Notes: a model not told the origin generated them from the letters alone. Positions 18,951 to 31,682 are shown, numbered from the stretch's first letter. The stretch is DNA of 35,304 bases from Gonium pectorale (GCA_001584585.1 LSYV01000004.1:505241-540544); one strand, 5' to 3'. Numbers and translations: made by a program.

Positions 18951-19918
18951 TTTGACAGCGAAGGCTTAGCGCTTGTGCAAACCTAAGTGGCAAAGGTACA
19001 CCCGTATGCTTCGTGATATCAATGCCAACAGCAGTAGGACTTGAGTTTGCTGGCTCCCGCTTCTCGCCCTTCTCCCTAACCGCTGCCGTACCGACCTAAC
19101 CGCCAGCGAGGCGCGAAGGATCTGTTTGGGCGGTTGGCGAGATATGGCAACCGGCGACGTCAGTGCGCAATTTCATATACTAGCAAGCAAATAACCACGC
19201 TCGCCGCCTCAGTAAACTTGAATCGCCGTGCTGCGCCGCCGCCCTAGCGTACCACCGCCAGCTTTTTCGAACAAAGTATTCAATTATACTTGAGAGAGTT
19301 CGCGCCCACTGGCTCGCACTACGACACGTGACAGCCAGCGGCGGCTACGGGCGCAGGCTTGCGCGACCCCTTGTCTTGCCGATATTGTTTCGGTGCTGGG
19401 ATCGACATCTAGCATGTGATATGGTAGGGGCGGTTTGGCGGTGAAGTGGGGTGTTGCCGCCAGGAGTAATCAGTGCTGGCTCCCGCTCTCCCATTCTTTA
19501 CTGATCAAGGATAAACCCCGGAACTTTGACAGGACGCAATTTGTTTTAGAATTCGTTGAGATTCATCGCCTGTGCACCTATTCTTATCCGAATCCGCATG
19601 CCAGGCTGCCCGAACTGGGGACACCGAGCTGCGTGAGATGCTTCCCCGGTGCTGCGTACTGCTGGCTGTAACCGGTGGTCAGTGAACGGCGGAGGCAGGA
19701 GTCCGGCCCGCGAAGCACCCGCTTCCCCCGGGCGCAAGGCTCGTGCCGGCCGCCAGCCGCCGCTGTCAGGCCGCCAGGCCAGTGGCAGTGGGGGACGCCG
19801 TTCCCGGCAGCGTGCGTGGGGCGGCAGCGCGCCACCGCGTCACCACCTCGCAGGCGCCGCGCTCCGGGCCCAGTGGCTCGGCCCGGGCCGAGGGCCGCGA
19901 CGCTTTCCAGCCCCACCC
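18951..19918. promoter_or_regulatory. Divergent promoter region between CRAL-TRIO gene 3 and the methyltransferase gene
   Basis: About 970 bp between the two ATGs with no coding exon recognised. The centre (19100-19420) is less GC-rich. A GACGTCA (CRE/bZIP-like) site occurs at about 19157-19163 and CACGTG at about 19325. Both are short and could be chance. No copy of the recurrent palindrome is present. Confidence 0.45.
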
Positions 19919-22525
19919 ATGGCTGAGCCGCCCCCCGGCGCCGGCCCTGGCGCCGGCGCCGGCGGTGCCGGCGGCGGCCGCAACCCCGGCGATGGGATCC
20001 TGGGCTCGGGCCCCGCCAATGGCCGCCTGCGCGACGCCGACACGGCTCCCGAGCGCATCTGGGCCATGCTAAACCCCGTGGAGAGCGAGGCGGTGGTCAA
20101 CGCGCTGCGCCGCTGGCAGTGCTCGTTTGGCTTCAAGGGCCGGCGCAGCGGCCCGGCCATGGCGGGCGCCAACATCCTGGACCCCTATGTGCGGCTCATC
20201 CTGGACCGCTGCCTGCCGTCCGCCGTGGAGCGGCAGCTGTGCAGCGAGCCGCTCGACGCGCTGCTGAACGCCGTCATCGCGGTGCGTACGGCGGTCATCG
20301 ACGAGAGCCTGATGCGATGGGCGCACCAGGAGGGCGTCATGCAGGTGGGCCAGGTTGGCGGGTGGGGGAAGGCGGGTGGGGGAAGGGCGGGTGGGTGGTG
20401 GCGGGTGGGGGAAGGGCGGTGGGGGTTCCGTTTGCTGGGGTGGTCGATTGGGGCTGATGTGGGCGAGCGCTGGGGCGGCGGCTTGCTGGAGGCTGCGGAG
20501 CTGGCGGAGGGGGGTGGAGTTTAGGGGACCGGGCGGGGCGGGGCGCGTGGGGACGAAAGCGGGCATGGCCGGCTGGCCGGCGGCTTGTGGGATAGGGGCT
20601 GAGGGCAGCGTGCGGAGGCCCGGAGAAAAGGGGCCGCGGCGTGCCACGGTCACCGCAAGCAGGCCTAACAGCGTGGCAGGCGGCACAAGCGTCAATGCTG
20701 GTTCGCTTGTACCGCGTCGGAGGTCTGCTGGTGCGGGGAAAGGGGTCGGGTCGCGAGGGCTGCAGCCGCAGCGCGGCATCCGGTGGCCCAGCGTACGCAC
20801 ATGGGGGAGGGCTGGAGGGGGGCTGCTCTGTGGGGAGAGGGCTGCGCAGCGGGGAGGTGCTTCCCCGGGGCGACCCTTCCTCGACCGGGCTGGACTTGGC
20901 GGGCACGCACCGAGCTGGTTAGCCAGTCAGGAGCCCCGCGGCGGCGCCGCACGGCCCTTGCTGCACTTTCGGCTGCGGTTGCGCCGCAGCCAGGGTCGCC
21001 TCCTGGAGCGCCGGACGCTGCTCCCTCACCCCTCTGCTCGCTCCCGCACCGAGTGGCCTCCCCTATCCCACCTCGCCGCCGCCCCCAAGCCCTAGCCTTA
21101 TCATCGGCCCTCGCCCTTCCCTGGCCCCGTAAGAACGCCTTTGTATTACTCGCTCCCGCCCCGCCCCCGCCCCGCGGGACGTTGGGCCGGAGGGACTTTC
21201 ACCAATGCGCCTAGAAGGCTCGGTACGGCATGCGCTTCGGGCCCTCTAGTGAGAACGCCTTTTTCCTATTCTGTCCCCCGCCCCTCCCCCACCGCGGCTC
21301 CCGCCCCCCCTCCCGCCCGCCCCCAACAGCTCATCAACGTGGCCAGCGGCTTCGACACCCGCGCCTGGCGGCTGCGCTGGCCCAGCCGCATGCGGGTGTA
21401 CGAGATCGACAGCGCCACGGTGCACGCGCAGAAGAGCGCGGCGCTGGGGGACATCGACACGAGCTGTGGCCGCGCCGCGCTGGTGGGCGGCGTGTTCAAC
21501 CTGGGGGACGTGCTCAAGCGGCTACCGCTCGTGGGCTACGACCCCAGCAGGCCCACGCTCTGGCTGGTGGGTGGGTGGGTGGGCGGGCGGGCTGTGGCGG
21601 GCAGGCTGTGGCGGGTGCGCTGTGGCGGCGGGGTTGACGGGTCTAGGGGGCCTGGGGGGCTTGAGGTTTTGTTTCAGTGTTGGACACGTCCTGGTGTAGC
21701 TGCTGCTGGTAGGCCGGGACCCAAGACAGCCCGCGCCCCGCGCTGGTGGGTTGCCGGCTGGGTGGGTGGGTGGTTGGGTGGGTGGTTGGGTTGGTGCCGT
21801 TTGCTGGGCTGTCCAAGCGCGGGCTGGCCCCGCTCCCCCACAGCAATACCATTCCCCAGCTGCCACCTGCGCCTGCAGCTCGCTGGCGCTCACCTTCCGC
21901 TCCGGCTTGTCGCCTTCGCTACCTTATCCGCCCACCCACTCCCCACCGCGCAACCGCCCATCCGCGCCCGCCGCTCGCAGGTGGAGGACGTTGTGGAGTA
22001 CATGCTGCCTGCGCACGTGTCGGCCATGTTCGCCACCATGGCGGCCCACTGCGCCCCCGGCAGCCGCCTGGTGGCCAGCCTGTCGGACGTCAAGCTGCGC
22101 GACCTGCTGCGCCGCTACGGCCACACCACGCACCTGGTGGAGGAGTTTGAGCCGCCCGGCATCGTGCTCAACCGCATTGGGGCGGCAGGTGGGGGTGGAG
22201 AGGGGAGGGGAGGGAAGGGGGTCTATTGGGTGCGGATACTCGATCGAGCACGCTGCGCCCTCCGCCTGCGCCCTGCCCCCTGGCCTTCCCTGCCCTGGCC
22301 TTCCCCGTACGGCAGCACGCCGGCAGCCGTTATGCAGCTCGCTTCCTGAACTGTTTTGACTCTCCGCCGCCCCCCCCCCACCCACACACACACCGCTTGC
22401 CCTCGCGCCCTGGCCCGCCCCGCCCAGGCTGGCACGCGGAGGTGATCCTGTCAGGGCAGCTAGAGGACCGCTTCGACGTTGACCTCCACAACTGCCTCTA
22501 CATCGTGCACGGCACCAGGTTGTGA
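19919..22525 (+). CDS. SAM-dependent methyltransferase, leucine carboxyl methyltransferase (LCM/PPM) family, 322 aa, four exons
   Basis: Exons are 19919-20344, 21330-21566, 21981-22188 and 22428-22525 (426, 237, 208 and 98 nt; 323 codons with stop, all frames joining). Residues 1-40 are a Gly/Ala/Pro-rich leader. Exon 1 continues with AVIAVRTAVIDESLM, the helix preceding the SAM site in this family. Exon 2 opens with motif I, NVASGFDTRAWRL (about 145-157), then VYEIDS (165-170), whose acidic residues normally contact the SAM ribose. Exon 2 ends PTLWL and exon 3 begins VEDVVEYML, matching the PT-x-W-x-x-E-G-x-x-x-Y-L block. Exon 4 ends with GWHAEVILSG. Family members methylate the C-terminal leucine of PP2A or modify other substrates; which applies here cannot be decided. 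ATG 19919 (CCCACCCATGGC) is the first good start; the open frame extends upstream only through a GTG. Confidence 0.85.
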
Positions 22526-22819
22526 CCGCGGCGGGGCGGGGCGGGGCGGGCGGCGGCAGTCGGCGCGGTCGGTGCGCAGACGGCCACTCCGGCTCCGGCT
22601 GCCGCCGCCACACCCATGCGGGCGGGCGGGCCGCGCTGCGGAGCGCCGTCAGCCGCCACCGGGCCGTCGCCGTCGGGCTGTTGCGCCAGCGCGCGCGTGC
22701 CATCGCCGGCCGATGCCTCCCGGCCTGCACCTGCCCGCCCGCCCATGCAGCGGGTCGGGCTGTTGGGCCAGCGCTGACTCTCTCGTCGCGTGAGCACGGC
22801 TTTTCCCATGGGCGGCATC

Positions 22820-22854
22820 GGAGTCAGTTCCGCCTGCCAGGAGTCAGTTCCGCC
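22820..22854. repeat. Short direct duplication of GGAGTCAGTTCCGCC
   Basis: Two 15-bp copies spaced 20 bp apart, about 300 bp beyond the methyltransferase stop codon. No function is suggested. Confidence 0.8.
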
Positions 22855-24527
22855 AGAGACGCAATCCTATCCGGCCTGTCGGTCCCGCCGCGCTCCAACC
22901 CACAGTCGTTGGTCGTTGTATCCCCGTTACGATGCGTGCGGATTCTGCTTGCGCGCAAGCTTGCTGTCCTGAGAATGGCGGAGGGGATGGGCGGCGTGGC
23001 TGTGGATGAGCGGCCAAGGTCCTGGGGTTTTGGGCTCATGCGGACGGCCCTGCCGCCTGCTGCCATCATGGGGGCCTCCCAATGCCGCACTCCGGCCCTG
23101 GCCCTGACCCTGGCGGATGCTGATGTCGTTACTCGTGGAGCCACTGCGGGATGGGTTGATTGGCCGTGTTGGGGCGCACTTCGGCTTCGTTTTTGCGTGT
23201 GTCACTTGGGCGATGCCCCTCCTAGGCACCTCCGGCTGCTTGGGCCCGGCTAGGCCGACTACAAATGTTGAGGCTCACTCCGCGGCTTTGGCCATTGCGA
23301 GCAGCTTTGGGGCTGCCAGGAAATGCTTGCGTGTTGGCCGCCTGCCCGCAGACGCCCTTGCTGCGGGGAGGGCGGGGCGATGCTGAGGGAACCAAGGTGG
23401 CGGTGACGGTGCAGAGAGGGGTGAGAGGCCCCGCCCTGGAGCCGGTGCTTGTTGGCGCATCGAGCAGATGTGCTCTACAGAACAGCTCAGCGCCTTGGTG
23501 CGTACACTCAAACACACTTACACATGCATGCGCGACTGCATGCATATTACTCATGCCCCGTGCAACACACGCTTTCGGCGCTTATGCGCCAGGACTTGTG
23601 TGTGTGTGTGTGAACTAGGCTCTTGACATGCGCGGTCTGTTCATCAAGGTTGAGTTGGTTGGTCGGGCTGTGGGCATCGGATTGGATGCAGCGAAGAATG
23701 GCGGCTTTTCGGTGCGCTTTGGGGCTTTTTGACTGGTGGGGAGGGCGCTCTTCCCGGCCGAGCAGGAGCGTGATGACTTGACGCGGTTTCGAGGCAGGTT
23801 GCATGTAGGGCGCTTGAAGCAGGAGGGGGTGTAGGCAGGCGCATGTGATGTTGGTGTTAGCAGGCGTGTGCCGTTTGTGTACCATAAGAATGTACGAGGT
23901 GGCTTTGTCGGCGGGCGTGTGCTCTTCCTGCCCGCCTCTGTCTGCTTTTTGTTTGGAGGAATGGTTCTAAATTCCATGCCCACCAAAGCTAGGTTGAGCT
24001 CTTCCCGGGCGCGATGCCGGCGTTTCCCCTTGTGTGGCTGTGCCGGTACGGCCACGTGACCCGTGTGGCTGTTGGCGCTGGGATTTCACTCAACCCTATG
24101 TCCCTTGCTGCGGGTCGCGTTTCCAAAGCTGATCTGAAATCCGGACCCCGTATGGGCAGCCGCCCGGTCTTCGTCATGTGTGGGCGCTGCGCCGCGTCGA
24201 ACCTTGCGATCGGAGGGGCGGCCGAGCCCGGCCTGCCTGCCTTCCTGAGGGTTCGGTGACGTCGGTGACTGTGATTGCTGCGCGGGAGGGCGGCAGCGCA
24301 CGCTCTATGCCGCGTCTCTTCGCTGCTGACCGCCTGCATCTGACCAAATCCGCACACGATTGGCGGTCATGACCCGTCATGACTTCACCGATAACTCTTT
24401 GATCCCCCTACATCGCCTGCCCTGGCACAGCTCGTCCAGCTTCGCCGCGCCTGCTGTTGCCCTTTCGGGACGGCTCAAAGCCCTGAAGCGAAAGCCCGTC
24501 TCTGTTGGGCACCTGCTGTACCTGCGC

Positions 24528-24539
24528 GACCCGCGGGTC
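24528..24539. promoter_or_regulatory. Recurrent palindrome GACCCGCGGGTC, copy 5
   Basis: Lies about 420 bp upstream of the candidate start codons of 6TM-C, a promoter-like position. Confidence 0.5.
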
Positions 24540-24955
24540 ACCTATCATGTCCGCAAGCTCCAACCCGAACCCCTAACAGACGCAACGTCTCCGACTCTAG
24601 TCTCCGAAGGGGAATGTGGGATCGGTACGGGCCCTTGGCTTCTCACTGTGAACTCGGACGCGCGAGGACGCGCCGGCCTCTAGGAATTAGGCATTTGGTC
24701 GAGAGGCTGCTCAAAAAACGCACATTGTCCTCGGCCCAAGTACAGATACGAACCACTCTTTTGTACGTGGATAGGCGCGATTGGTTTCGACCTCGCGGTT
24801 GTCTCGCTTTGCTCGTCTGCATTGGCGCCTCCTGTCGTTTGTCGGTCACACGGGCCGCCGCCGTGTCAACGCCTGGCTGATGGGACACATCACAGCCGAT
24901 TAGCATTAGGACCATCAGATTGTACCTGTCTTGTCTGAACAGCCCAGTATGGAGT

Positions 24956-27900
24956 ATGCGGCACTACTGCGGAGGCGCGGGAAGTCCGGAGGATCCAAAG
25001 TGGTGGACGAGGCGCGCCGCGGCCACCTTAGCAAAGCGAAACAAGGACAAGAACGAGGAGACCAAGGTGAGCAAAGCGAAACAAGGACAAGAACGAGGAG
25101 ACCAAGGTGACCACACAGCCGGCACCTCCGCGGGGCTCTCGGATGTGAAAGCCGGTCACGCGAGTGACAAGAACGAGGAGACCAAGGTGAGCAAAGCGAA
25201 ACAAGGACAAGAACGAGGAGACCAAGGTGACCACACAGCCGGCACCTCCGCGGGGCTCTCGGATGTGAAAGCCGGTCACGCGAGGCTGCCACGCGCAGAG
25301 GCTCAGTTCCGCTCATGGTTCATAAAGCAGGTGCGAAGCCGCGTTGCAATACCGTTCGATGCGCGCTCCACATCGTGGGCAGCAGGGTGCATCTGGCTCT
25401 TGGGACCTTGCGGCTGCGCGAGTCGCGGCTTGCGGCGCGAGAGCCGAGGTGCCTAGGCGCCGGAAGCTTCCTGGTAGCGCGCGGCACGCGCACTCCAGCT
25501 CCGAGAGCTCCGCTTGGAGCTTTCCTCCGCTTTGCTTGGCTTGCGCCAAATATAAAGCAACCGTCTCACTACCCGTCGCGCCCGCCCGCCCGATCAGGTG
25601 TTCTTGTTCGACCTGCTCTCGTGGCTTGGCGAGTTTATGCTGCTGGTGCTGCCCACCCTGGCGCATGACATGGCCCACACCGCGGGCTGCTCATCACAGC
25701 CACCAACGGCGGGGTCAGAGAGCGAGGGGGCTGTCAGCAGCAGCCGACCCGATCACATGACCTGCCCCGACTGCGGACCGGTGCTGGCGCTGGGAGCCGC
25801 CGCCGCCGCGCTGACCGGCTTCCCCTGCGAGGGTAGCAACTGGGCCAAGACGGCCTACACGCTAAGGTGCCTTACGTGTTTCTCGCGTGTGCACGCGAAT
25901 ATCCAAGCAAGAACGAAGAAATGCACATAGGGTTCTATGCAGCGCTAAAGCGCGCAGCTTGAAGGCATGCCTCTCCGGACACTGGGGTGTGATGCAAAAA
26001 GAGAAACCTGCACAGAAAGAGGGAGACCGCCTCTACGGCCAGACACGCCCGAAGGCGCGACGCTTCCAATATGGCGGACGGGTACAGAGCAAGACATGTG
26101 ACGTTCGTCCCGCACCCTCCCAAAGATCGGCTTACCAGCTTACCCGGTTTGCCGCACTTCACCTGGTGGACCGCTAGTTGTCAAGGTCGAGCTGCGGTGT
26201 AGTTGTCGTCGCGGTCACCGGTCCGCCGGCGCTTAGCGGTTACTAGACCGTCGTACACCCAGCATGATGCGCGCGCCATTGGCGGGGCGCCTGACCCGTG
26301 GGTCACTTCCGCACTGCGGTCGCCTGTCTTCGCGATTGCGGGTGTCGGTTGCGTGGGTGGGTGGAACACGAAGCTCGCCCCGCCCCACTCAGCGCGGCTG
26401 CCCGTGTGGTGCGCAGGACGTTCCGCGGCAACCTGCTCCACGCAGCCGACCGGCGCGACTTCAGCGTGCTGGCCTATCTCGCCTCCCTGGCGCTCGTCTT
26501 GCTGGTGACAATGGTGGGTCGTGCACGTTCCGTTCGCATGCTAACCCCGCATGCACTGGTGCGACACTGTGCGGCACTGTGTGCGGCCACAGGGCCCTCT
26601 CATCCTACGCCGCCGCCGCCTGCCCCGTCTGCCGACCGACGGACTCCTCGCCTCCCCTGCGCGGCCAGCGGCCAGCGGCCAGCGCTAGCTCTTCGCCCAT
26701 CATGGCGCGCCTCCCGTGCAAAGGGGTCCTCAACCGCCCAGACGTGTGCATGACCTCTCCGGTATCCCCTGATGGTTGGCCCCTGCGCCTGCCTCCTCTC
26801 CGCGCCACCACTTGACTCGCCGCAGGTGCGCCCCGACGTGTACCTCCGCCACCGCCACGCCCTGGTGCTGCTGGTCCGGCTGTCCATGGCCGTCGGTAAC
26901 ACCTTTGCCGCCAGCCTGGCCCCCACGGCCTGCCTGGCGGGCACCACCGCGCCCTACTACATCCCACAGTACGCCACAGAGGCCGCACTGTCCCGCCACG
27001 AGCCGTACGGGAGCAGCGGTGGCGGTAGGGGCGGCGGCTTGCCGGCCCTGCTCATGCTGAAAAACACGGGGCTCCTCTACGTGGCACTGAAGGCGGTCAT
27101 CTGGGGCCGGGTATGTGACGGAGGGCTGGGGACGCGAGTCTGTTGCCGCCAATGGTCCGATGGTGACCTCACTGGGGCCACACCACAGCAGCGGCGCGGT
27201 CTAGGCTCCCAGCCCTTTCACTTCCGCACACAATCAAGCAACGGATGTTGCGCCGGGTGTACGGGTATGCACATGAATGCACCACTGCCGTACAATGCCT
27301 TTCGTGCGACAGGTGCTGACTGTGTACCAGCTGGCGGCGGGTGCCTTCGAGGTGCTGAACGGCACCCTGGTGGGGTACGTCGTCGCGCGGCGCCTGTACG
27401 GCAGCTCGGTCGCCGCCGCCGCCTTGAGCCCGTCGCTGCTGGTGCTGCAAGTTCTGCTCTACCACAGCCTGCCGTGCGCGGTAGTGTGGTGTCTGGAGGC
27501 GGAGCAGAGGCGCAAGTTCAGGTTCGTACCTTTCGCCGGAGAGCTCGGCTCGCCTGGCGCCCTGCGCTTTGAGTTGCGGGGAAGCGGCAAGCACGGCCGC
27601 CTGCACGGAGGCGCTCTTTGTTTGCGCGCGCACGGAGCAACTATTTGACTGGCGCTTCCCAGGGTGAAGTTGGCTCCGCTTGAGCTCAATTACGAATAAT
27701 GATAACCGACATGACTTCTGTTGCACAGCGCCCAAGGCATTCATCCACAGCCCTCCAATAAATGGCGGTTCCCTGTTAAAATCCCCACGCGCACACCCCG
27801 TTGTATCCGTGCTCACCACCCATGCAACCCCTCCGCCTGCCCAACCCCACCTGCCATCCGGCTCCCCCCGGCTCCACAGGACGAACATCCCGAGCCCCGG

Positions 27901-30900
27901 CGCATCCCCTCCCACGTCCGCGCCCCTCAGCCGCGCCGCCTCCGCGGGGCCCTCTCCCCCCGGCGGGTGTGTCGCCTTGGCCACTTCCTCGGCCACTTCC
28001 TGGGCCCCCTCGCCTCGCTCATGCTCCTCCTTTCCCGGAGCCGAGCAGCCGGCACCGACGCAGAAGCCCGCGCATGTCGCCCCTCAGCAGCCGCCACCGC
28101 CACCGCAGCTCTTGCCGCCGTCATCACCTTCCCAGGAGGATCAGCCTCCGCCACCCCAGTCGCGGACGCCGACGCCAGAGTCCCAGCCGCCGCCGCTGCC
28201 GCCGCCGCCAGCCGAGCCCCGGCCCTACCGCCCGAGCTCCCCCCTCGCCGCAACCGCGCCCACACCCGCCGGCGCCTGGCTGCTCAGCCGGCTGGGCAGT
28301 CTCAGCGGCACAAACGGGGGCGGCGGCGGTTTCACGGCCGTGGCCCGCTTGACGCCCGGCTGGGCTTCGCCCGAGGCGACGGTGGCGTCGCCGCTGCGCC
28401 GGGCGCTGGAGGGCCTCGGGGGCGCAGGCCGTAGCGCGCTGGGCTACCGGGCCCTCACCCGCAGCCACATGGTCTCCATCAAGGTGCGGCGTAGCGGCCG
28501 CGTGAGCAGCTGTGGGCTGTGGGCTGGCACTTTGATTGCCGGATGGGCGATGTCGCGCTGTGTGCCTGCGGGGGCGCAGCCGGAAAGGTGTGGCATAGAG
28601 CGTGCGCTCGTGTGTCGCATGCTGGCTGGATCCGGTCAGATCCGGTCACATCTGCAGTAGCTAGCTGCGCTGCCATATTGCCACGTTACGCAGTGCTCCT
28701 TAGCTAGCATGGGGCGCTGCAGCTCGTGAGCACAACGGCTTTGATACTCTGCTTCGGCACCCTGCCATGCGGCGCCGCCCTGTGCCCTCGACTTGACTCT
28801 ACTCAGTCCGCGCCCTTACTTGCGCTACAAGTGGTGTGAGCCGACAAGCCGCTTGATACCCGTTGCGCAACTGATGCGTGCAGCGCGTGTGCCCTTCCGC
28901 CGCAGGTTTGGGACCACGGCACTGGCGCCGCGGCCTTCCCACAGGCGGCAGAGCGCGTCCGCGCCGCCTTCTCCTCCGTCGTCGCAGCGACGGGTCCAGC
29001 AATCCTCCTCCAGCCAAACACCAGGGCCGCCTCGGCCGCCGCCGCCGCCGCAACCCTCTCCGGCCGCTGGTCGCCCTTCGCCGCGCCTCGACTTGATGTG
29101 GATGCCGACGGCGTCCCCGCCGCCACCGCTGCCGCCGCCGGCGGCGGAGGCGTGGATTCGGCGATGCCTCCTTCCCCCCGGCCGCGGCTGCACAGCGTGG
29201 TGGTGCGTGGGTGCGTCCACCTGCTGGGAGTGGTACGCAGCCTGCTGCCCCTGCCCCTGGCCGTGGGCGCCGTGTCCGCCTCCATCTCCGCTGGGGAGCT
29301 ATCTGCCTTGGCGGCGGTGGCGGCTGCGGGTGAGGGCGAGGAGTGTTCGACGGCGGCAGGGCGGGGCTTTGGCGGCGCGGGTCTGCAGCCCGTGTGCCAC
29401 GTCGAGGTGGACCGGTTGGAGGAGCTGCCGGCGGCGCAGCTGAACCTGCAGGAGGCCCTGCTCCGCGCCGCCTCCGGCGGCCCAGGCGGTGGCGCCGTCG
29501 ACAGCACTGGAGGCAACGCCGCCGTTGCGGGTCGGCTGGGCTTCACGGTATGGCCCGTGGCGATTTCGGTGGCCGATGCTGCTGCATCCAGCGTCAGCGT
29601 GGATCTTCGGATCTGGGACCTCGGAGGCGGTGGCATTGACGGCGACGGGGGGCGCCCTCCGCCGGGGCCTCGCCGTATCCGGGTGGTGGCGGTGGGCACG
29701 TGCGGGTCGACTGTGGTCCTGGATGACGAGGTGGACGTACCGCCGTACAGCTTGTACGGAAATGAGGGCGAAGTGGACGAGCAGGAGGAGAGGGGCGCCG
29801 CCAAGACATGGGCCTCCATCGTAAGGTGCGCTGGAGACGCACTTGGGTGACCCGGTCGGAGGAGGCCAGTAAACGCGTACTAACAGCACGCGGCCGCGGG
29901 GGCCTGACCGAGTCGGCCTAAAGTCTGTGTCGACAGTTTGCGCGGTCCGCAGATCCGCACCCTTGTCCGGCCTCCCATCGCAAATCCACTCCGCTGCCAG
30001 CCATTCGATCATTGCCGCTCCCACTTCGTCCGCCCTCATCCATGCAGCCTGCAACTGCCGCAGCCCCGCAGTCCTGGCCTCGTGGTGCTGCATCTACTGC
30101 CGGCGGCCGCTCCCGCTGCCGCCGACGCCGCCGCCACATCCGCCGTTGGCGGCTCCGCCAGTGCTGGCGGCGCCCACCGGCCCTTAGTGACGCTGCCGCT
30201 GTTGGCGCTGCCGTCGCGCGCGGCCGCGGACGAGATGCTCGGCCTGTACGACACCATGGTGTCTGACCTCGCTGCCCTCGGTGGTGGCGGCGGCGCCTCA
30301 GCTGCCCACGTGGCTGCGTTCCACGACCACTTCGCGGCCGTTGCGGCGGACCTGTCCTACCTGGTGCAGTGGCTGGTCGAGCAGCCCGGCCGCGCCGCCG
30401 CCGCCCCGGGCGATGCCAGTGAGGGTGATGGAGATGCGGATGCGGGGGTGTGGGCCGCTGCGACGCAATTGGGGGAGGCGGCCCGCGCGGAGGCTGGAGC
30501 TGCGATGGCGGCGGAAGGGGGGTCGCCAGCTGTTCATGCTGTGGCGGGGCCTGCTGCTGCGGCGGTGGACGCGGAGGCTACAGAGCTGGCGGCGGTCGCT
30601 CGGCTGGTGCTCAACGTGCGGGCGTACTTGGAGGACTGCGGCCTGGGAGCCTGCATGCGCGACCTGCGGGCCCTGCTGGCGGCCGCCTGGCCCACCAGCG
30701 CCGCCGAGCTGCTGCCGCCGTCGCTGCTCCTAACGGCATCGGCCTCCGACGCCGCCGCCGCCGCCGCCGGCGCGTCGCTGTGGCTGCCCTCCGCCTCCTC
30801 CACCGCCTCTTCCTCCCACTGCGGCAGCTTCAACGTCGGCACCACCAGCCCGTTCCTGGTGGCGGCGGCGCCGCAGCCGCCGCCGGTGCGGCGTGGGTCG

Positions 30901-30996
30901 TACTTGGCGCCAGCGGCGGTGATGGAGTGCTCCGAGGAGGAGGCGGAGCTGGTCTACGGGACCGAGCGGGCTCGGTCGCCGACGGCGGACGCCTAG
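24956..30996 (+). CDS. Six-TM membrane protein '6TM-C' with a long C-terminal region (about 1,265 aa, eight exons)
   Basis: Exons are 24956-25330, 25598-25866, 26417-26513, 26826-27110, 27313-27521, 27880-28483, 28906-29820 and 29953-30996; all phases join. Not a family I recognise. Exon 1 is a charged repeat-containing leader ending FRSWFIKQ. Exon 2 gives TM1 (about 130-150), Cys156, CPDC (181/184) and PC202. Exon 3 has RGNLLHAADRRDFSVLAY and TM2. Exon 4 has TM3-TM4 with GN and TTAPYYIPQY. Exon 5 has TM5-TM6 ending EAEQRRKFR. Exon 6 is Pro/Ala/Ser-rich and ends YRALTRSHMVSIK, matching 6TM-A. Exons 7-8 (residues 614-1265) form a soluble Ala/Gly-rich region with no recognised domain. Exons 1-5 are well supported by paralogs; the 7/8 junction rests only on splice consensus and frame. 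The start is uncertain: ATG 24949 has better context but its frame is closed by the tandem repeat. Confidence 0.7.
25031..25284. repeat. Nested tandem repeat (40-bp and 120-bp units) in exon 1 of 6TM-C
   Basis: A 40-bp unit (starting GCAAAGCGAAACAAGG) is at 25031-25070, 25071-25110 and 25191-25230, with a 25-bp partial copy at 25166-25190. The string from about 25046 to 25164 recurs at 25166-25284 with a 120-bp period. The repeats encode KNEETKVSKAKQGQERGDQG-like and HTAGTSAGLSDVKAGHA segments. Gain of a 40-bp copy shifts the frame; gain of a 120-bp copy does not. Confidence 0.92.
26293..26304. promoter_or_regulatory. Recurrent palindrome GACCCGTGGGTC, copy 6
   Basis: Lies in intron 2 of 6TM-C, 113 bp before exon 3. 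Followed by ACTTC as in copy 2. Confidence 0.5.
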
Positions 30997-31651
30997 ATGG
31001 CGTGTTGGCGGCCAGAGATCAGCGGTGGCTTAAGTGGCCGCTGGTCGTACTGCTGTCTTGTTCTTGTGGGTTGGTGTTCCCCTTGCTGGCACAGGTAGAG
31101 TACGGGCTGCGCCGTCGTTGCGCCGACATCACATCCTGCAGTTGCGCAGTTGGCTCCTGCTGGGCCTGCCTGTCGTTTTCGGAGTTGGAGGGGTTTGATG
31201 AGCTGGCGTACTGTTGGGTTGCAGTTGGTCTTTAGGAGGACCTCACAGTCTCATACTGCTACGAATAAACCATCGTTGATGTGGCTGCGTGTGCTGCGTT
31301 GAGCTCTCTGCAGATTGCTTAGAACTGCGGCGTTTGTTCCCCGCACGGCAGGTTCCTGCATCGCGGTTTGCTGTGTTTCCCCGCCCCGCAATGAAAGGGG
31401 TCCCACGATGATTATTCTTTCGAGGCGCTTCGCGCGGGTGAGAGCGGGGTAGCGAAGCATTGCGTGGCGCGAGGAGGAGACTGGAATAAAGTAAGTGGGA
31501 GCACGGTGAGTACGTATGCCGGGGTGCTTCGGAGGCGTGAGCGGGTGCCCTGAGGTGCCCGGTGAGCTACCGCGAGTCACCGGCGGCGCGGCGTGACGCG
31601 GCGAACACTTCTTTCAGTTTCGGGGTGTCTTCCTTTCCTTTTCTTCAACGC

Positions 31652-31652
<1 letters not shown>

Positions 31653-31681
<29 letters not shown>
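31653..31681. repeat. (GAGGAC)n short tandem repeat
   Basis: Nearly five copies of a 6-bp GAGGAC unit in the 6TM-C to 6TM-D spacer. Confidence 0.85.

Positions 31682-31682
<1 letters not shown>

Larger units (their letters stand above)
22526..24948. other. Intergenic region between the methyltransferase gene and 6TM-C (about 2.4 kb)
   Basis: No exon could be supported. It contains the methyltransferase 3' UTR, a 20-bp-spaced duplication of GGAGTCAGTTCCGCC (22820-22854), a GT microsatellite near 23596-23611 and the palindrome at 24528. GC content falls towards the right. Extra 5' exons of 6TM-C could lie here, but none shows similarity to the paralogs. Confidence 0.5.

Noticed and set aside
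19649..19918. N-terminal extension of the methyltransferase
   Set aside because: The in-frame upstream start is GTG, and the added residues are Arg/Gly/Pro-rich with no family similarity. ATG 19919 has a good context.
24360..24683. A possible first exon of 6TM-C
   Set aside because: The open frame covers the palindrome but has no similarity to paralog leaders and no convincing donor.
25031..25284. A CRISPR array or satellite
   Set aside because: The units are tandem with no variable spacers, there are only two to three copies, and they sit in a coding exon of a eukaryotic gene.
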